Assembly (NCBI GenBank): GCA_030562195.1
Contig: JAUJPP010000005.1
Location: 34,955,106 to 35,019,105, forward strand
Source: Nipponacmea schrenckii
Taxonomy: Eukaryota; Mollusca; Gastropoda; Lottiidae
Direction: 5' to 3'
DNA: 64,000 nt
Shown here: one piece after another, positions 20,607 to 29,739 of the stretch
How the letters are laid out: each line of letters opens with the position of its first letter
How positions within the stretch are numbered: position 1 is the stretch's first letter
The notes under the pieces: model-generated
What the model saw: the letters and a program-made list of their open reading frames with translations, nothing else
The model's database searches: none
What the model was told of the DNA's origin: nothing
Program-made: the position numbers and the translations under genes

Positions 20607-20965
20607 TTCGTCTTCATCAACACGAGTTATTTTTAAAATTTCTCAGTGAGACTAGGTCTAATGATTTAAGGATAGCTGTAATAAAAACCATTTCGATTTC
20701 GGAGATGAACGCGTTGTGTGAAATAATATTGAATGTGTTAAAAGGCGTGATCAAGATTCTGTATTCTACTAAAAAGAAACTCACAAAATATAAAACTGAC
20801 ATTCGAAAAATAACCGATAAGAACATAGGACATTTGACAACGCGAAGATCCTTGCTGTCAATTAGTTCATTGCTACCTGAGATAATAAAACCAGTGATTC
20901 AACTTCTGAATCAACATACTAACAGTGACTCTATCAGTGATAAAAGCGAAGACGATGTCGAATAG
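20603..20965 (+). CDS. Small Polinton protein, lysine-rich
   Basis: 120 residues overlapping the ATPase stop by four bases. The core ISEMNALCEIILNVLKGVIK, then KKKLTKYKTDIRKI, LTTRRSLLSISSLLPEIIKP, follows a pattern I know from small Polinton proteins (a C-x-E-I-x-x-N-x-L-x-G block, basic helix, K/R-x-x-LL and a hydrophobic LLP end), sometimes compared with adenovirus core or minor virion proteins. The glycine-rich hydrophobic tail is shortened here and ends in an acidic run. The biochemical function is not known to me. Confidence 0.65.
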   Translation: MIRLHQHELFLKFLSETRSNDLRIAVIKTISISEMNALCEIILNVLKGVIKILYSTKKKLTKYKTDIRKITDKNIGHLTTRRSLLSISSLLPEIIKPVIQLLNQHTNSDSISDKSEDDVE

Positions 20966-21272
20966 GGAAAGAATTGGAGGATGCAGAGAGATGGTGGTGC
21001 TCTCCAGAGAAAAATACGATCGGTTGATTTCATTGCAAAAACAACAACAACAACACCAACAACAAACAGAGCAAAAGCAAGTCATTTGTGCCGACGATCA
21101 TAAAGAGGGAGAAAAAGAAACTAACCCCACTGCGACACCCGATTGCTCAATCAACTCCCTAGAAGAACCCTCCCGAACGAAAAGTCAATATGTTGCAAAC
21201 GATGATTTATTCCAATGGATGAGGCAGGAAAATAAAAAACAACATTTGCGTGATATATGGTATCGATACTAA
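20955..21272 (+). CDS. Small Polinton protein with Q-rich linker
   Basis: The ATG at 20955 overlaps the previous stop by 11 bases; an upstream in-frame ATG at 20925 is inside the previous gene and less likely. 105 residues: an N-terminal MVVLSREKYDRLISLQ helix, a glutamine-rich run (CAA repeats at 21042-21065), an acidic-polar middle and a C-terminal FQWMRQENKKQHLRDIWYRY. The compact overlap suggests cotranscription with the ATPase. No confident family. Confidence 0.55.
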   Translation: MSNRERIGGCREMVVLSREKYDRLISLQKQQQQHQQQTEQKQVICADDHKEGEKETNPTATPDCSINSLEEPSRTKSQYVANDDLFQWMRQENKKQHLRDIWYRY

Positions 21273-21274
21273 TG

Positions 21275-21280
21275 TTTATT
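21275..21280 (-). terminator. Poly(A) signal for the polymerase transcript
   Basis: AATAAA on the minus strand, about 135 bp beyond the polymerase stop and just past the end of the convergent small-protein gene. Confidence 0.5.
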
Positions 21281-21342
21281 CATATTTTATTTAATTGAAA
21301 ATATTATTGTTCACAATATTGATTATCTTATTTAAAATTAGT

Positions 21343-21348
21343 AATAAA
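21343..21348 (+). terminator. Poly(A) signal for the plus-strand Polinton genes
   Basis: AATAAA 71 bp after the last plus-strand stop. The two opposing signals cross, so the convergent transcripts would overlap. Confidence 0.5.
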
Positions 21349-21415
21349 TAATGTATAAAAAATCTAAATGAAAAGTTCAATCAGGAAATATCCGTCAGTT
21401 TTGCGGGGACAAGTT

Positions 21416-24400
21416 CTAGATCGAGGGGTTTTGTTGATACTCCATCACTTTGCACCACTCGTTTGCAATAGAAATATGACATCCCCACCTGACTTGTTGG
21501 TAAGAATTTACGGTGTTATCTCGGGGACGGAACCCCGTATTCACAGCGCATTGACTCTCTTTAGCATTCAGAACACGTTCGTAAGTCTTAACAGCTTGAT
21601 TAATCGACGATTTGTTTAAACCCTTGGAACTTAGTTTCACCTTTTCCGGGTCTCTTTCATCCGTCTGCAGAACGTAAGTTTTAGAATTAAGGGAGATCAT
21701 TTTAACACCCTGAGTTTCGAGTTTAAATAATCCTGGCGTTCTTTTATCACGCTTTGCATGTTCCTCGCAACAAGTCCTGGGGAAGAAATGATTAGAGGCG
21801 TCGGATATTACATCGCTTTGATTACAATACCCTCGTAGCATGTGATTGTAATCATCTTTCTTTTCGGGTCGTATTATCTCCGATAAATCATTTCCCGATA
21901 TAGCTAAATATAAACTATCAGTATCCATTTGAAGACACTCGAAGTCTCTTCGATCTGCAAACACGTCCAAGAATTTATAGTAAAACTCTAACATTCGCAA
22001 TTTTGCGTATTGCAAAACAAAAAATCCAACTTGAGTGGGTAAGTTTAGGTTAGTTCGTCTTTTAGAAGAAATAATTTCGTAGTTATCGGAAGGTAATTCG
22101 GTAAGCGATACAAATTGTGCTTTATTCACTTGTAATTTTGCTTTGTGTACACCGTGCACGTATTTACAAGAGGTGTGCTTTTCCTTTTGCATCAATAGAC
22201 TTCCATAGCCACCATTCCCTATCAATTTCATTACATCCGCTTTAATGTGTGCGTCGGGATCAATGTCACCCATCCTTCGAGCCTCTGTAACTCTCTCAGT
22301 AAAAGATTTAAAACATCTTCCTCTACCGAATTCCACAGCTTGATGCACACGAGTTACGGATAGACCGTGATCTAAATACCATTTAAGTAGGGAAGACGCT
22401 AGTAAAATCTTTCGCGCTTTCATCCCACTCACTAAAAGCGTTTTGTGATTTTCTTCTAGGTTTTGATCCCTTGCATATTTTTGCATATGCTCTCCAATGT
22501 TTTGAAATGGTATTTTCGATGTCACGAATAAAGGACTCATTTCTTCAAAGTAACTACGTAAATGAGGAGGTACGTGGATGTCGACTTCCACCATGCCGAA
22601 AAAAGTGTCATTAACTACACCTTCGAGTATATCGCTTTGTTTCACTTCTCGATGAGAGTGTGTCCTAGAAAACTTTAGGTCTTTTTGCTGCAGAAAGTTT
22701 CGTAATTTGGAATTAGATTTGATTAGTTCTTTGAATTCACATTCCCACATAGATATAACTTTGTAACCCATTTTGTTAATGAACGCTTCTCTCTGCATGG
22801 TTCGCACGTAGCGGTTACGATCTTTCTTAATTTTGTATATGTTGCAGTTTTCTTTTGGACACGCGTGAAAATAACATCCATAAAATTCATAGCAAGTGTT
22901 ATTACTTTCATCAAATCCATCAACGAAATATGGTCCTACACTCTTTTCACTTCCTGAATTCAATTTGTGAGATATAAATAGCTAGTCTCGATAAGCTATC
23001 CAATCGAGCCAATCGTAAGCGATAGTGTATCGTTCGGATTTATCTCTTTTGAATGAAGTTGAATTTTCACGGTCAACTGGCAACCAACGTACAAAATATG
23101 ATACAGGTAGTTCAAGTGACAAGCAATTCAAATACAAAGCGTTTGCATCGTAACCAACACAGGATTTACACATTTTCTCTGGGTTTCGACGGAGGTATGT
23201 TTCTCCAGCGTTGTGATATCTAGTGAATATGATTGAAGGTCCTCCCACAATGTTTGTTTTGATACACTCGTGTAGATCTCTATTAGTGTTATCGATTGAT
23301 GAAAATGCGAATCCACTTTCTTTGGCCATTCGAAAGAGTAGAATACGAGAAATACCACTCACAGATATAACATCTTTAAAAAGATCCACCTTCATTTCTT
23401 CCCAATAGAACTCCTTTAGCTTTGCAATTGCTTGGACACCGGGCGTGACGTCTAAATTATTACCAAATTAATAAATCCTTTAGTGTAGTCATTTCTTCTC
23501 TCTCCCAAATAATTTTTAAGTAATTATAGTTTTCCTCCTTGCATTTAGGTCTCTGATTTAATCCCATTTCTTTAAGAATGCATTCTTCCGTTCTGTTTGG
23601 ATAAGCTTCTCTTTTTGTACTGTACTCTCTGAACTTTTCATCTTCTAAAGTGTTTCGATTCTTGAGATTCGACCAGAATGCATTTATTGGTGGTAATCGT
23701 GGCTCTATCAACTTTTCTACACTGTCTAGGTACTCATAACAAAAAAATCCTTTCTTTTGAGACATTTTGAAAGTTTTTAAAAACTGATCATAAGAGGTTC
23801 CCGGTGGAAGATACTGAGATATATCGAGAATACGAAACTGAGGAGTGGTTATACAAAGATATTGATTATGTTTCTTTACAACGAAACATGATGAGCGATC
23901 ACACAACTCGAAAATATTAGCTAAATGTGATTTTATAATTTCGATGAATTAAACCCTAAAACCGGTATTTGTCCACAATCCGTCTGTAAATCAGTACGTA
24001 ATTTTAAGAGAGCTTTATACATTTTCGTGCCGCTTGTTGTGATGTCTGTTTTTGTTTCTTCTTCTCCTTCTAATTCGTCCTCTTCTTCTTCTTCTTCTTC
24101 TTCTTCTTCTTCTTCTAGATACATCACATAGAGCTCCCCAGTATTTAATCTTTTCTTCTAAATTAGAGAAAACATCTTTTAATTTCTCCTCGGTGTTCTT
24201 CTTCTTCTTCTTCTTCTTCTAGATACATCACATAGAGCTCCCCAGTATTTAATCTTTTCTTCTAAATTAGAGAAAACATCTTTTAATTTCTCCTCGGTGA
24301 GCTTACTGGCAACAATGCCGATTTTGTGGAGGTAATCGATCATATCCTTTAACAACTCATCAATATTGGGGTTCACGAAACAAACGGGAGAATCGAAACC

Positions 24401-25006
24401 AGGAACATTGCTACACAGACTCACTGATATCGGGTGATGTTTCTTTGTCCACGTGGTACTTTTTTTCACCACCCTCTCTCACATTGAGTAACATCGATTC
24501 AAAATCGAACATGACGAACCATTCATAGCATTGAATCTCACCTATACCGGCTATATCCCGTAAGCGTTCAAAGAGATTCATTGGAGGTGAATAATACCCG
24601 CCGGGGTAGTTGAAAATCGTTCTTTTCCAGCACGGGGATCTTTCGTGTATCTTTAAGGTGGACATCTTTGAGAACATTCGATCACAATGACGACATTTGT
24701 GTTTCCTTGTATACGCCGAAATGTTGCTTATATAGGATAAATGATTCTTGTAACAATTTAAATTCATCGTAGAGTCTCTGGGGGTGTATGTTTTATTGTG
24801 GGCTTTAGATAGGTAGAGGGTTTCTGCTGATTCTGTTAGGGGATGATACTGAAAAATGTTTATGTTTATTCCGAAAACCGATTCGAATTCAGGTATATCA
24901 TCGGGTAGTAAAATTCCTGCGAATCTTTTTGCGATTTCAGATAAAAAATTTAATACGAATCCATAAACCGGAATTTGGGCGATATAATCAAAGGAAATTA
25001 TACTAA
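21416..25006 (-). pseudogene. Protein-primed DNA polymerase B (pPolB) of the Polinton, broken
   Basis: About 1,190 codons in pieces. From the N-terminus: an open frame without clear ATG from about 25006, C2H2-like CRHCDRMFSKMSTLKIH, Exo I FDFESML (about 24500), Exo II region QIPVLGFNSS (about 23950), the conserved NIVGGPSIIFTRYH, palm motif A GYDANALYLNCL (about 23140), motif B KLIGNGGYGS (about 22225) and motif C DTDSLY (about 21930). It replicates the element from protein-primed ends. Breaks: a frame change near 24445, a 104-bp tandem duplication at 24114-24299, a small deletion just after Exo II near 23937, a frame change near 23455 next to two stops, and an in-frame TAG at 22982. The longest surviving piece is 21416-22981. 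Confidence 0.92.
24114..24299. repeat. 104-bp tandem duplication with CTT runs inside pPolB
   Basis: TCTAGATACATCACATAGAG begins at 24114 and again at 24218; the copies (82 bp identical plus a CTT run) end at 24195 and 24299. The unit is not a multiple of three, so it shifts the polymerase frame. The glutamate-only peptide seen here is the CTT tract read backwards. Confidence 0.92.
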
Positions 25007-25227
25007 TTCATAGGGTTAACTTATCAATATTTATGATTTCACATAGTCTCCAAAGCATCAATTTACTTTTTCTCATAAACCCCTAGTGGGATATTTGAGA
25101 TATTTATTTAGGGAGGTAAAAGCTTCGTGATGCGTGGCAGATACATTTCATTAGTCTTGAATAGCATAAAACGTTCAAAATTTTTACTTGAGATAGTGTT
25201 ATTGTCTTTGACGTATCAAGGAAAGGA

Positions 25228-25530
25228 ATGAATTCAGTCGATGAAGTACAAGGTTGCGATAGTACAACAGAGATTATCATTCCAGACAGCAACAATAATT
25301 CATCGCTAGAAAATCGTATCGCAAACAGTCCTGATTGGGCGTTTTTAGATTGGCTTCTCGACAGAACAATACAAGACAAGACGATTTCCTCCAGCACCGA
25401 TATCGTGTACCAATGTTTGAGATGCCCTATATTCATCTCCTCCAATCAACATGATATAACTTATCACTCACATCAACACAGAACACGAGAAAACGTGGAA
25501 GTGGATTATACCATAATTATTAATTATTAA
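25228..25530 (+). CDS. Small C2H2 zinc-finger-like ORF near the right Polinton TIR
   Basis: 100 residues from ATG 25228. The N-terminal half is acidic and polar; the C-terminal half has YQCLRCPIF...YHSHQH, a C-x2-C-x13-H-x3-H arrangement close to a classical zinc finger. It lies between the upstream end of the polymerase and the right TIR and points toward the TIR. The opposite strand also has an open frame (25104-25445) without recognisable motifs, so the choice rests on the finger. Unknown function; a DNA-binding or regulatory role is only a guess. Confidence 0.4.
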   Translation: MNSVDEVQGCDSTTEIIIPDSNNNSSLENRIANSPDWAFLDWLLDRTIQDKTISSSTDIVYQCLRCPIFISSNQHDITYHSHQHRTRENVEVDYTIIINY

Positions 25531-25785
25531 TACGATTTAAAATGTATAATATCTTCGTTTTCTTTTCTTTACTTACTATATCTGTGTAAATTAAAAATAA
25601 AGATGTTTTAAAATCAAACGAGTTTTGTTTTGTTTTAGAGGATAAAATTATTCGGGAATTGGTTGAGATTCTTACAAGGCTGTAATTTTTAATAGAAATG
25701 TTAGTATACACGTTATATAAATGAACTCAGGAGAAAATTTCACTCTAAGAATGTATACTGACTCTCATTTTCTGCAACTAGTTTT

Positions 25786-26062
25786 GGAATTTAAGAGAAT
25801 TTAACACTTTTATTGGGTTGTACGTACGTCCCTCGGATTGAACGAGAGAATCGTCGGATTTTATGAGAATTTAACGCTTTTATTGAGTCGAGTGGACCCC
25901 CGGGATTTAACGAGAAAATCACCGACAAATTTATGAGAAAACCCGTCTTTTAAATAGATTTTTATGAGAATTTTATCTTTTCTCGTAAAAGATCAAAGTT
26001 AAAATGCCGCTAAAGGACTGTAAGAACAGAAACGTACCTATAGCGGAATATTATATACTACT
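25786..26062 (-). repeat. Right TIR of the Polinton
   Basis: Inverted copy of 17895-18172, ending TATACTACT and followed by the TAAATG duplication. Confidence 0.93.
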
Positions 26063-26450
26063 TAAATGAACAATACATGTATTTACTAAATGAAACATTT
26101 ATATCATAAAACTACTGAAGTTATTTAATAGTGTTGTCGAGGGGGGTAATAGCTTTAGCTGATATCAAAAACTACACCATAAAGGTTCCATAGAATTTAT
26201 TTCAATAACAATAAATAAAAACCCCTGAAAAGGTGTTTAAGGTGGGCTTATGTCGGCTTGCGACGCTCCTCGATTGTCGGCATCTAGCTGGAACTGATAA
26301 AATCGGAGCGCTCAGGTCGGCTGCGACGCTCCTCGACGGATCTGGACGGATACAGCGGCAACTGGTTTTCGCTAATCGTAAAAGCGCTCATGTTGGCTGC
26401 GACTGTCTACGACTCGTTCAGTTTTCGACGGTCATGTGATACATTTCAAC

Positions 26451-26477
26451 ATGGCGGCGCCCATGAAACTTCACGTT
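26451..26477 (+). pseudogene. Putative first coding exon in the MITE, plus strand
   Basis: ATGGCGGCGCCCATG starts a nine-codon frame (MAAPMKLHV) that ends exactly at a strong donor, GTTGTAAGT. The AACATGGCGGC context is the classic YY1-type initiator/start. No partner exon follows, so only the front of a gene remains. Confidence 0.35.
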
Positions 26478-26675
26478 GTAAGTTTTGTGTGTTCATTTTT
26501 AACTTTTTAAAAAGTTTTGCAACGTTCCCTAGGTACTTCGACTACTTGTTGTCATATTTAACCCCATATTTCAGTGTTGATATGATTATTTCACTCAATT
26601 CTCATGAAAAACTCGTACAAATTAAGAATAACAACAACATTAAATACTACACATGTAATCTATGAAAGATTAATT

Positions 26676-26720
26676 TTAAATTAATTTAATTTCGAGCTCG
26701 TCAGACCATTCATCAGCCAT
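26676..26720 (-). pseudogene. Putative coding start in the MITE, minus strand
   Basis: MADEWSDELEIKLI then a stop. The start resembles the opening of MADF/Myb-like proteins of PIF/Harbinger-type elements (W-x-x-E-x-x-x-x-LI), and a CCAAT box (minus strand, near 26790) lies upstream. The resemblance is weak and short. Confidence 0.3.
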
Positions 26721-27287
26721 CTTGACTTCTGCTTGACTTGAGATACTAACGCCACCAAGCAGGGACTAAAATAAGCGCGCGTTGATTGGCTAATATCTAC
26801 AACTCAGTTGCGTCGCGAAGTAGGTTTGACTCATGTCGCTACGATCGCTTACGATCGTCGGCAACTACCTGGAACTCGTAGGCCAGAGTAGAACATGCGC
26901 GACTCACTGGATCTGGCTGAATCTCAGTTGCCGACAGTCGCAAGAAGGCTAGTTGCGTCGTAAGCCATCTCAGGTCGGCAGGAACTGTCAGCCTACCGTA
27001 GGCCGACAGTTGCGGCAACTGACTGGATCTGCCAGTTGCCGACAATCGAGGAGCGTCGCAAGCCGACATAAGCCCACCTTAAGCTACGGAAAGGTAAACT
27101 AAGCTAAGCGTACATCGGCCTTGCGACTGAAGGCAACTCGACTGATCAGTCGCTGTCGATGTGAGCGCGTACAATTTGTCCTATATTTATTAAGTGTTGA
27201 AGCCGTTTAAGCCACCATAATAACCACCCGGTTTTAATTTATATTTTTAAGGGCACATATGCTAATCATTTAAAAACTAGCAGACGC

Positions 27288-28095
27288 CCAAAAGGCTATA
27301 CGCCCACCAGCAGCAAATTTTTATTGGTGAGCAAAACACCAACAGCCAAAAAGTCAGAAAGCCAGGAACCAATGATCGAAATTTCATGAAATTCAAACCC
27401 ATCCAAGATCTCATCAATATGAACAAGCATACCAAGTTTCATTGAAATCCGATGAAAACTGTGGTCTCTATTGTGGCCACAAGCAATTGTGGACGACCGG
27501 ACAGACGTCCGGACAGACAGGGTCAACCGCAATATACGTCCACATTATATGTGGGCATACAAAAATGTTTGGATAAACATTGTAGCCTGTATCACACCCA
27601 GAAGCTGAATTTGACGATTCTCACTAAGAAAAGGGGCATAACTCACCAACCGTAAAAGTCATAAAGCTGATTTTCGAAAGGAACCGAGATTTTATGATGA
27701 CAAAGACGCCTACCAAGTTTTGAAAAGATCAGAAAAAAATTGTGGCCTGTATCGCACCCACAAGCAGAATTTGACGAAGTTTCGCTAAAAAAGAGGGCAT
27801 AACTCACCAACCGTAAAAGTCAGAAAGCTGGTTTTCGATAGGAACCGAGATTATATGATGATTGAGACACATTCCAAGTTCCGAAAAGATTGGACAAAAA
27901 TTGTGGCCTGTATCGCGCCCACAAGCTGAATTTGACGAATTTTCGCTAAAAAAGAGGGCATAACTCACCAACCGTAAAAGTCAGAAAGCTGGTTTTCGAA
28001 AGGAACCGAGATTTTATGATGACAGAGACACATACCAAGTTTCATTGTAATCCGATGAAAACTGTGGTCTCTATTGTGGCCACAATCAATTGTGG
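27288..28095. repeat. Dispersed repeat with ~160-bp tandem units
   Basis: Three to four units around TGTGGCCTGTAT, AACTCACCAACCGTAAAAGT and GGAACCGAGATT, framed by two copies of GATGAAAACTGTGGTCTCTA (about 27452 and 28053). The hairpin ATACGTCCACAT/ATGTGGGCATAC lies at 27534-27560. Confidence 0.75.
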
Positions 28096-28160
28096 ACGGA
28101 CGGACCCACGAATGATACCATATACAACTTTTGCTTATGTGTCATTTTTTCTGTGACCTT

Positions 28161-28450
28161 TATCATTTTCTTACGAATGATACCTTGTGAGTTATTTTTT
28201 CCGTATATGCTTGTGTGTTTTTTGAAGTTTGTGCGTCATTTATACAAAAGACTGCTGTACCCACGAATGGTACCGTGTGAGTTTTTATTTTTTCCGTATA
28301 TGCTTGTGCGTTTTTTAAAGTTTGTGCGTCATTTATACCATTGGACTACTGTACTCACGAATGGTACCGTGCGAGTTATTTTTTTTTCCGTATTTGCTTG
28401 TGCGTTTTTTTTTTTTTTTTTTTTTGAAGTTTGTGTGTTTTGTAAAGTTT
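28161..28450 (+). repeat. ~100-bp tandem repeats, three units
   Basis: Units carry ACGAATG(A/G)TACC, CCGTATATGCTTGTG and AAAGTTTGTGCGTCATTTAT. The long hydrophobic open frame over them (28090-28587) is an effect of T-rich repeats. Confidence 0.8.
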
Positions 28451-28489
28451 TTGTGTTATTTATGGGTCTTATTATAAAGTTTGCATGGA

Positions 28490-29215
28490 CATTTAGTGAC
28501 CACAAAACGAAATCTCGACATTATGGACGAATTTTATTAAGGACCTTGCAATACAACTTCTGTCGAACATACTTTGTGGGATTCTAACACTATTTTATGC
28601 GTCTTAGCAGCTGGGCCTTTCCTTCGGTCTTGTGAATGACATTAGATAGTTGCATGTAACATGGAAATTGAGTAATTCCCACTTTGACCACAAAAAGAAA
28701 TCCAGACAATTTGGACTAATTTTATGAGGGACCTTTCAATGCAACTTCTGGGGACGTAATTTGTGGGGTTTTAAGTTGCACAAGATTTATTTTTGTCTTT
28801 AACCCTATTTTATGCGTCTAAGCAACTGGGTCTTTTCTTCTGTCTTGTTTACGATATATTAAAAAGTTGCATGTAACATGGACATTGAGTTATTCCCACT
28901 TTGGCCACAAAAAGAAATCCAGACAATTTGGACTAATTTTATGAGGGACCTTTCAATGCAACTTCTGTCGGACGTAATTTGGGGGGTTTTTAAAGTTGTA
29001 CAAGATCTTTTTTCGTCTTAAACCATATTTTATGCGTCTAGGCAACTGGGTCTTTCCTTCTGTCTTGTGAATGGATAGTTGCATGCAACATGGACATCGA
29101 GTTATTTCCACTTTGACCACAAAACGAAATCCAGACAATTTGGACTAACTTTGTGAGGGACTTGCAAAAACAACCTTTGTAAGACTTATTTTGTGGGATT
29201 TTAGTTGCACACGAT
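28490..29215 (+). repeat. ~200-bp tandem repeats, four units
   Basis: Units share ACAAAA(C/A)GAAATC, AATTTGGACTAATTTTATGA, TATTTTATGCGTCT and GTTGCATG(T/C)AACATGGA. No coding content. Confidence 0.8.
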
Positions 29216-29739
29216 TTTTTTTCCCCCCTTGACACAACTTCATCAGAGACATCTTACACAAGCATTTCAAACCCATACATTTTATAAACTAACATAAAAA
29301 TGCTTATACATTTATTAACATATATAATAATATATATTATATATATTATACATATTATATAATAATTGACATCAAACTGATATACATTAAACAATCTCTA
29401 ATTGAGATGTAAGCTAAGAAAAACATTACCAATGAACACAACCACACTGGAATTGTTGGCTTAAGCCAAATAATGGAATGGGCTTGGATTGTGGTTTATT
29501 TCCTTTGCGCAATGAAATGCTGCATATTTATGGCAAGGCATGAATTACAAGATGTGGATATCGCCACTCAAAAAGTCCAAGTTGTTTTTACACGTTCTTA
29601 GTTTTAGGTTTATCTTACATAATTAGTTTTAGGTATCCTTTACCTCTAAGTTATTCTTTATCAAAAATAAACAAAAACAATAACACACAAAAAAAGACGT
29701 ACAAACTTAATGTCTTTATACTAAAACGCCTACAAAATT

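Larger units (their letters stand above)
17895..26062. mobile_element. Polinton/Maverick-like element (8.2 kb, no integrase)
   Basis: Inverted termini of about 278 bp start AGTAGTATATAATATT on both strands, giving AG...CT ends, and are flanked by exact 6-bp duplications TAAATG (17889-17894 and 26063-26068). Both features are hallmarks of Polintons. Plus-strand genes are a capsid-like protein, a membrane protein, an FtsK/HerA-type ATPase and two small proteins in tight order; the protein-primed DNA polymerase B converges from the right, and a small zinc-finger ORF lies by the right TIR. Full Polintons are usually 15-20 kb and also carry an rve integrase and an adenain-like protease: neither is present. 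Polymerase and capsid frames are broken, so this copy is not functional by itself. Confidence 0.92.
26241..27078. mobile_element. MITE-like DNA transposon with 42-bp perfect TIRs, TTAA flanks
   Basis: 26241-26282 and 27037-27078 are perfect inverted repeats starting GGTGGGCTTATGTCGGCTTG. The flanks are TTAA on both sides (26237-26240, 27079-27082); because TTAA is palindromic, a 2-bp TA duplication with TIRs one base longer is equally possible. The subterminal zones are rich in GTCGGCAACTG / CAGTTGCCGAC repeats. Two start-codon contexts face inward (26451 plus, 26720 minus), suggesting that an internally deleted autonomous transposon was its parent. Confidence 0.85.

Noticed and set aside
23933..24127. 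Glutamate-run protein on the minus strand
   Set aside because: CTT microsatellite plus a piece of the broken polymerase; not a gene of its own.
25104..25445. 113-residue minus-strand frame
   Set aside because: No motifs; the overlapping plus-strand frame has a zinc-finger pattern.
17895..26062. Integrase or protease inside the Polinton
   Set aside because: All stretches between the genes were read on both strands; no D,D-35-E or adenain-like pattern was found.
28090..28587. 165-residue hydrophobic frame
   Set aside because: T-rich tandem repeats give Phe/Leu/Val repeats; no family resemblance.
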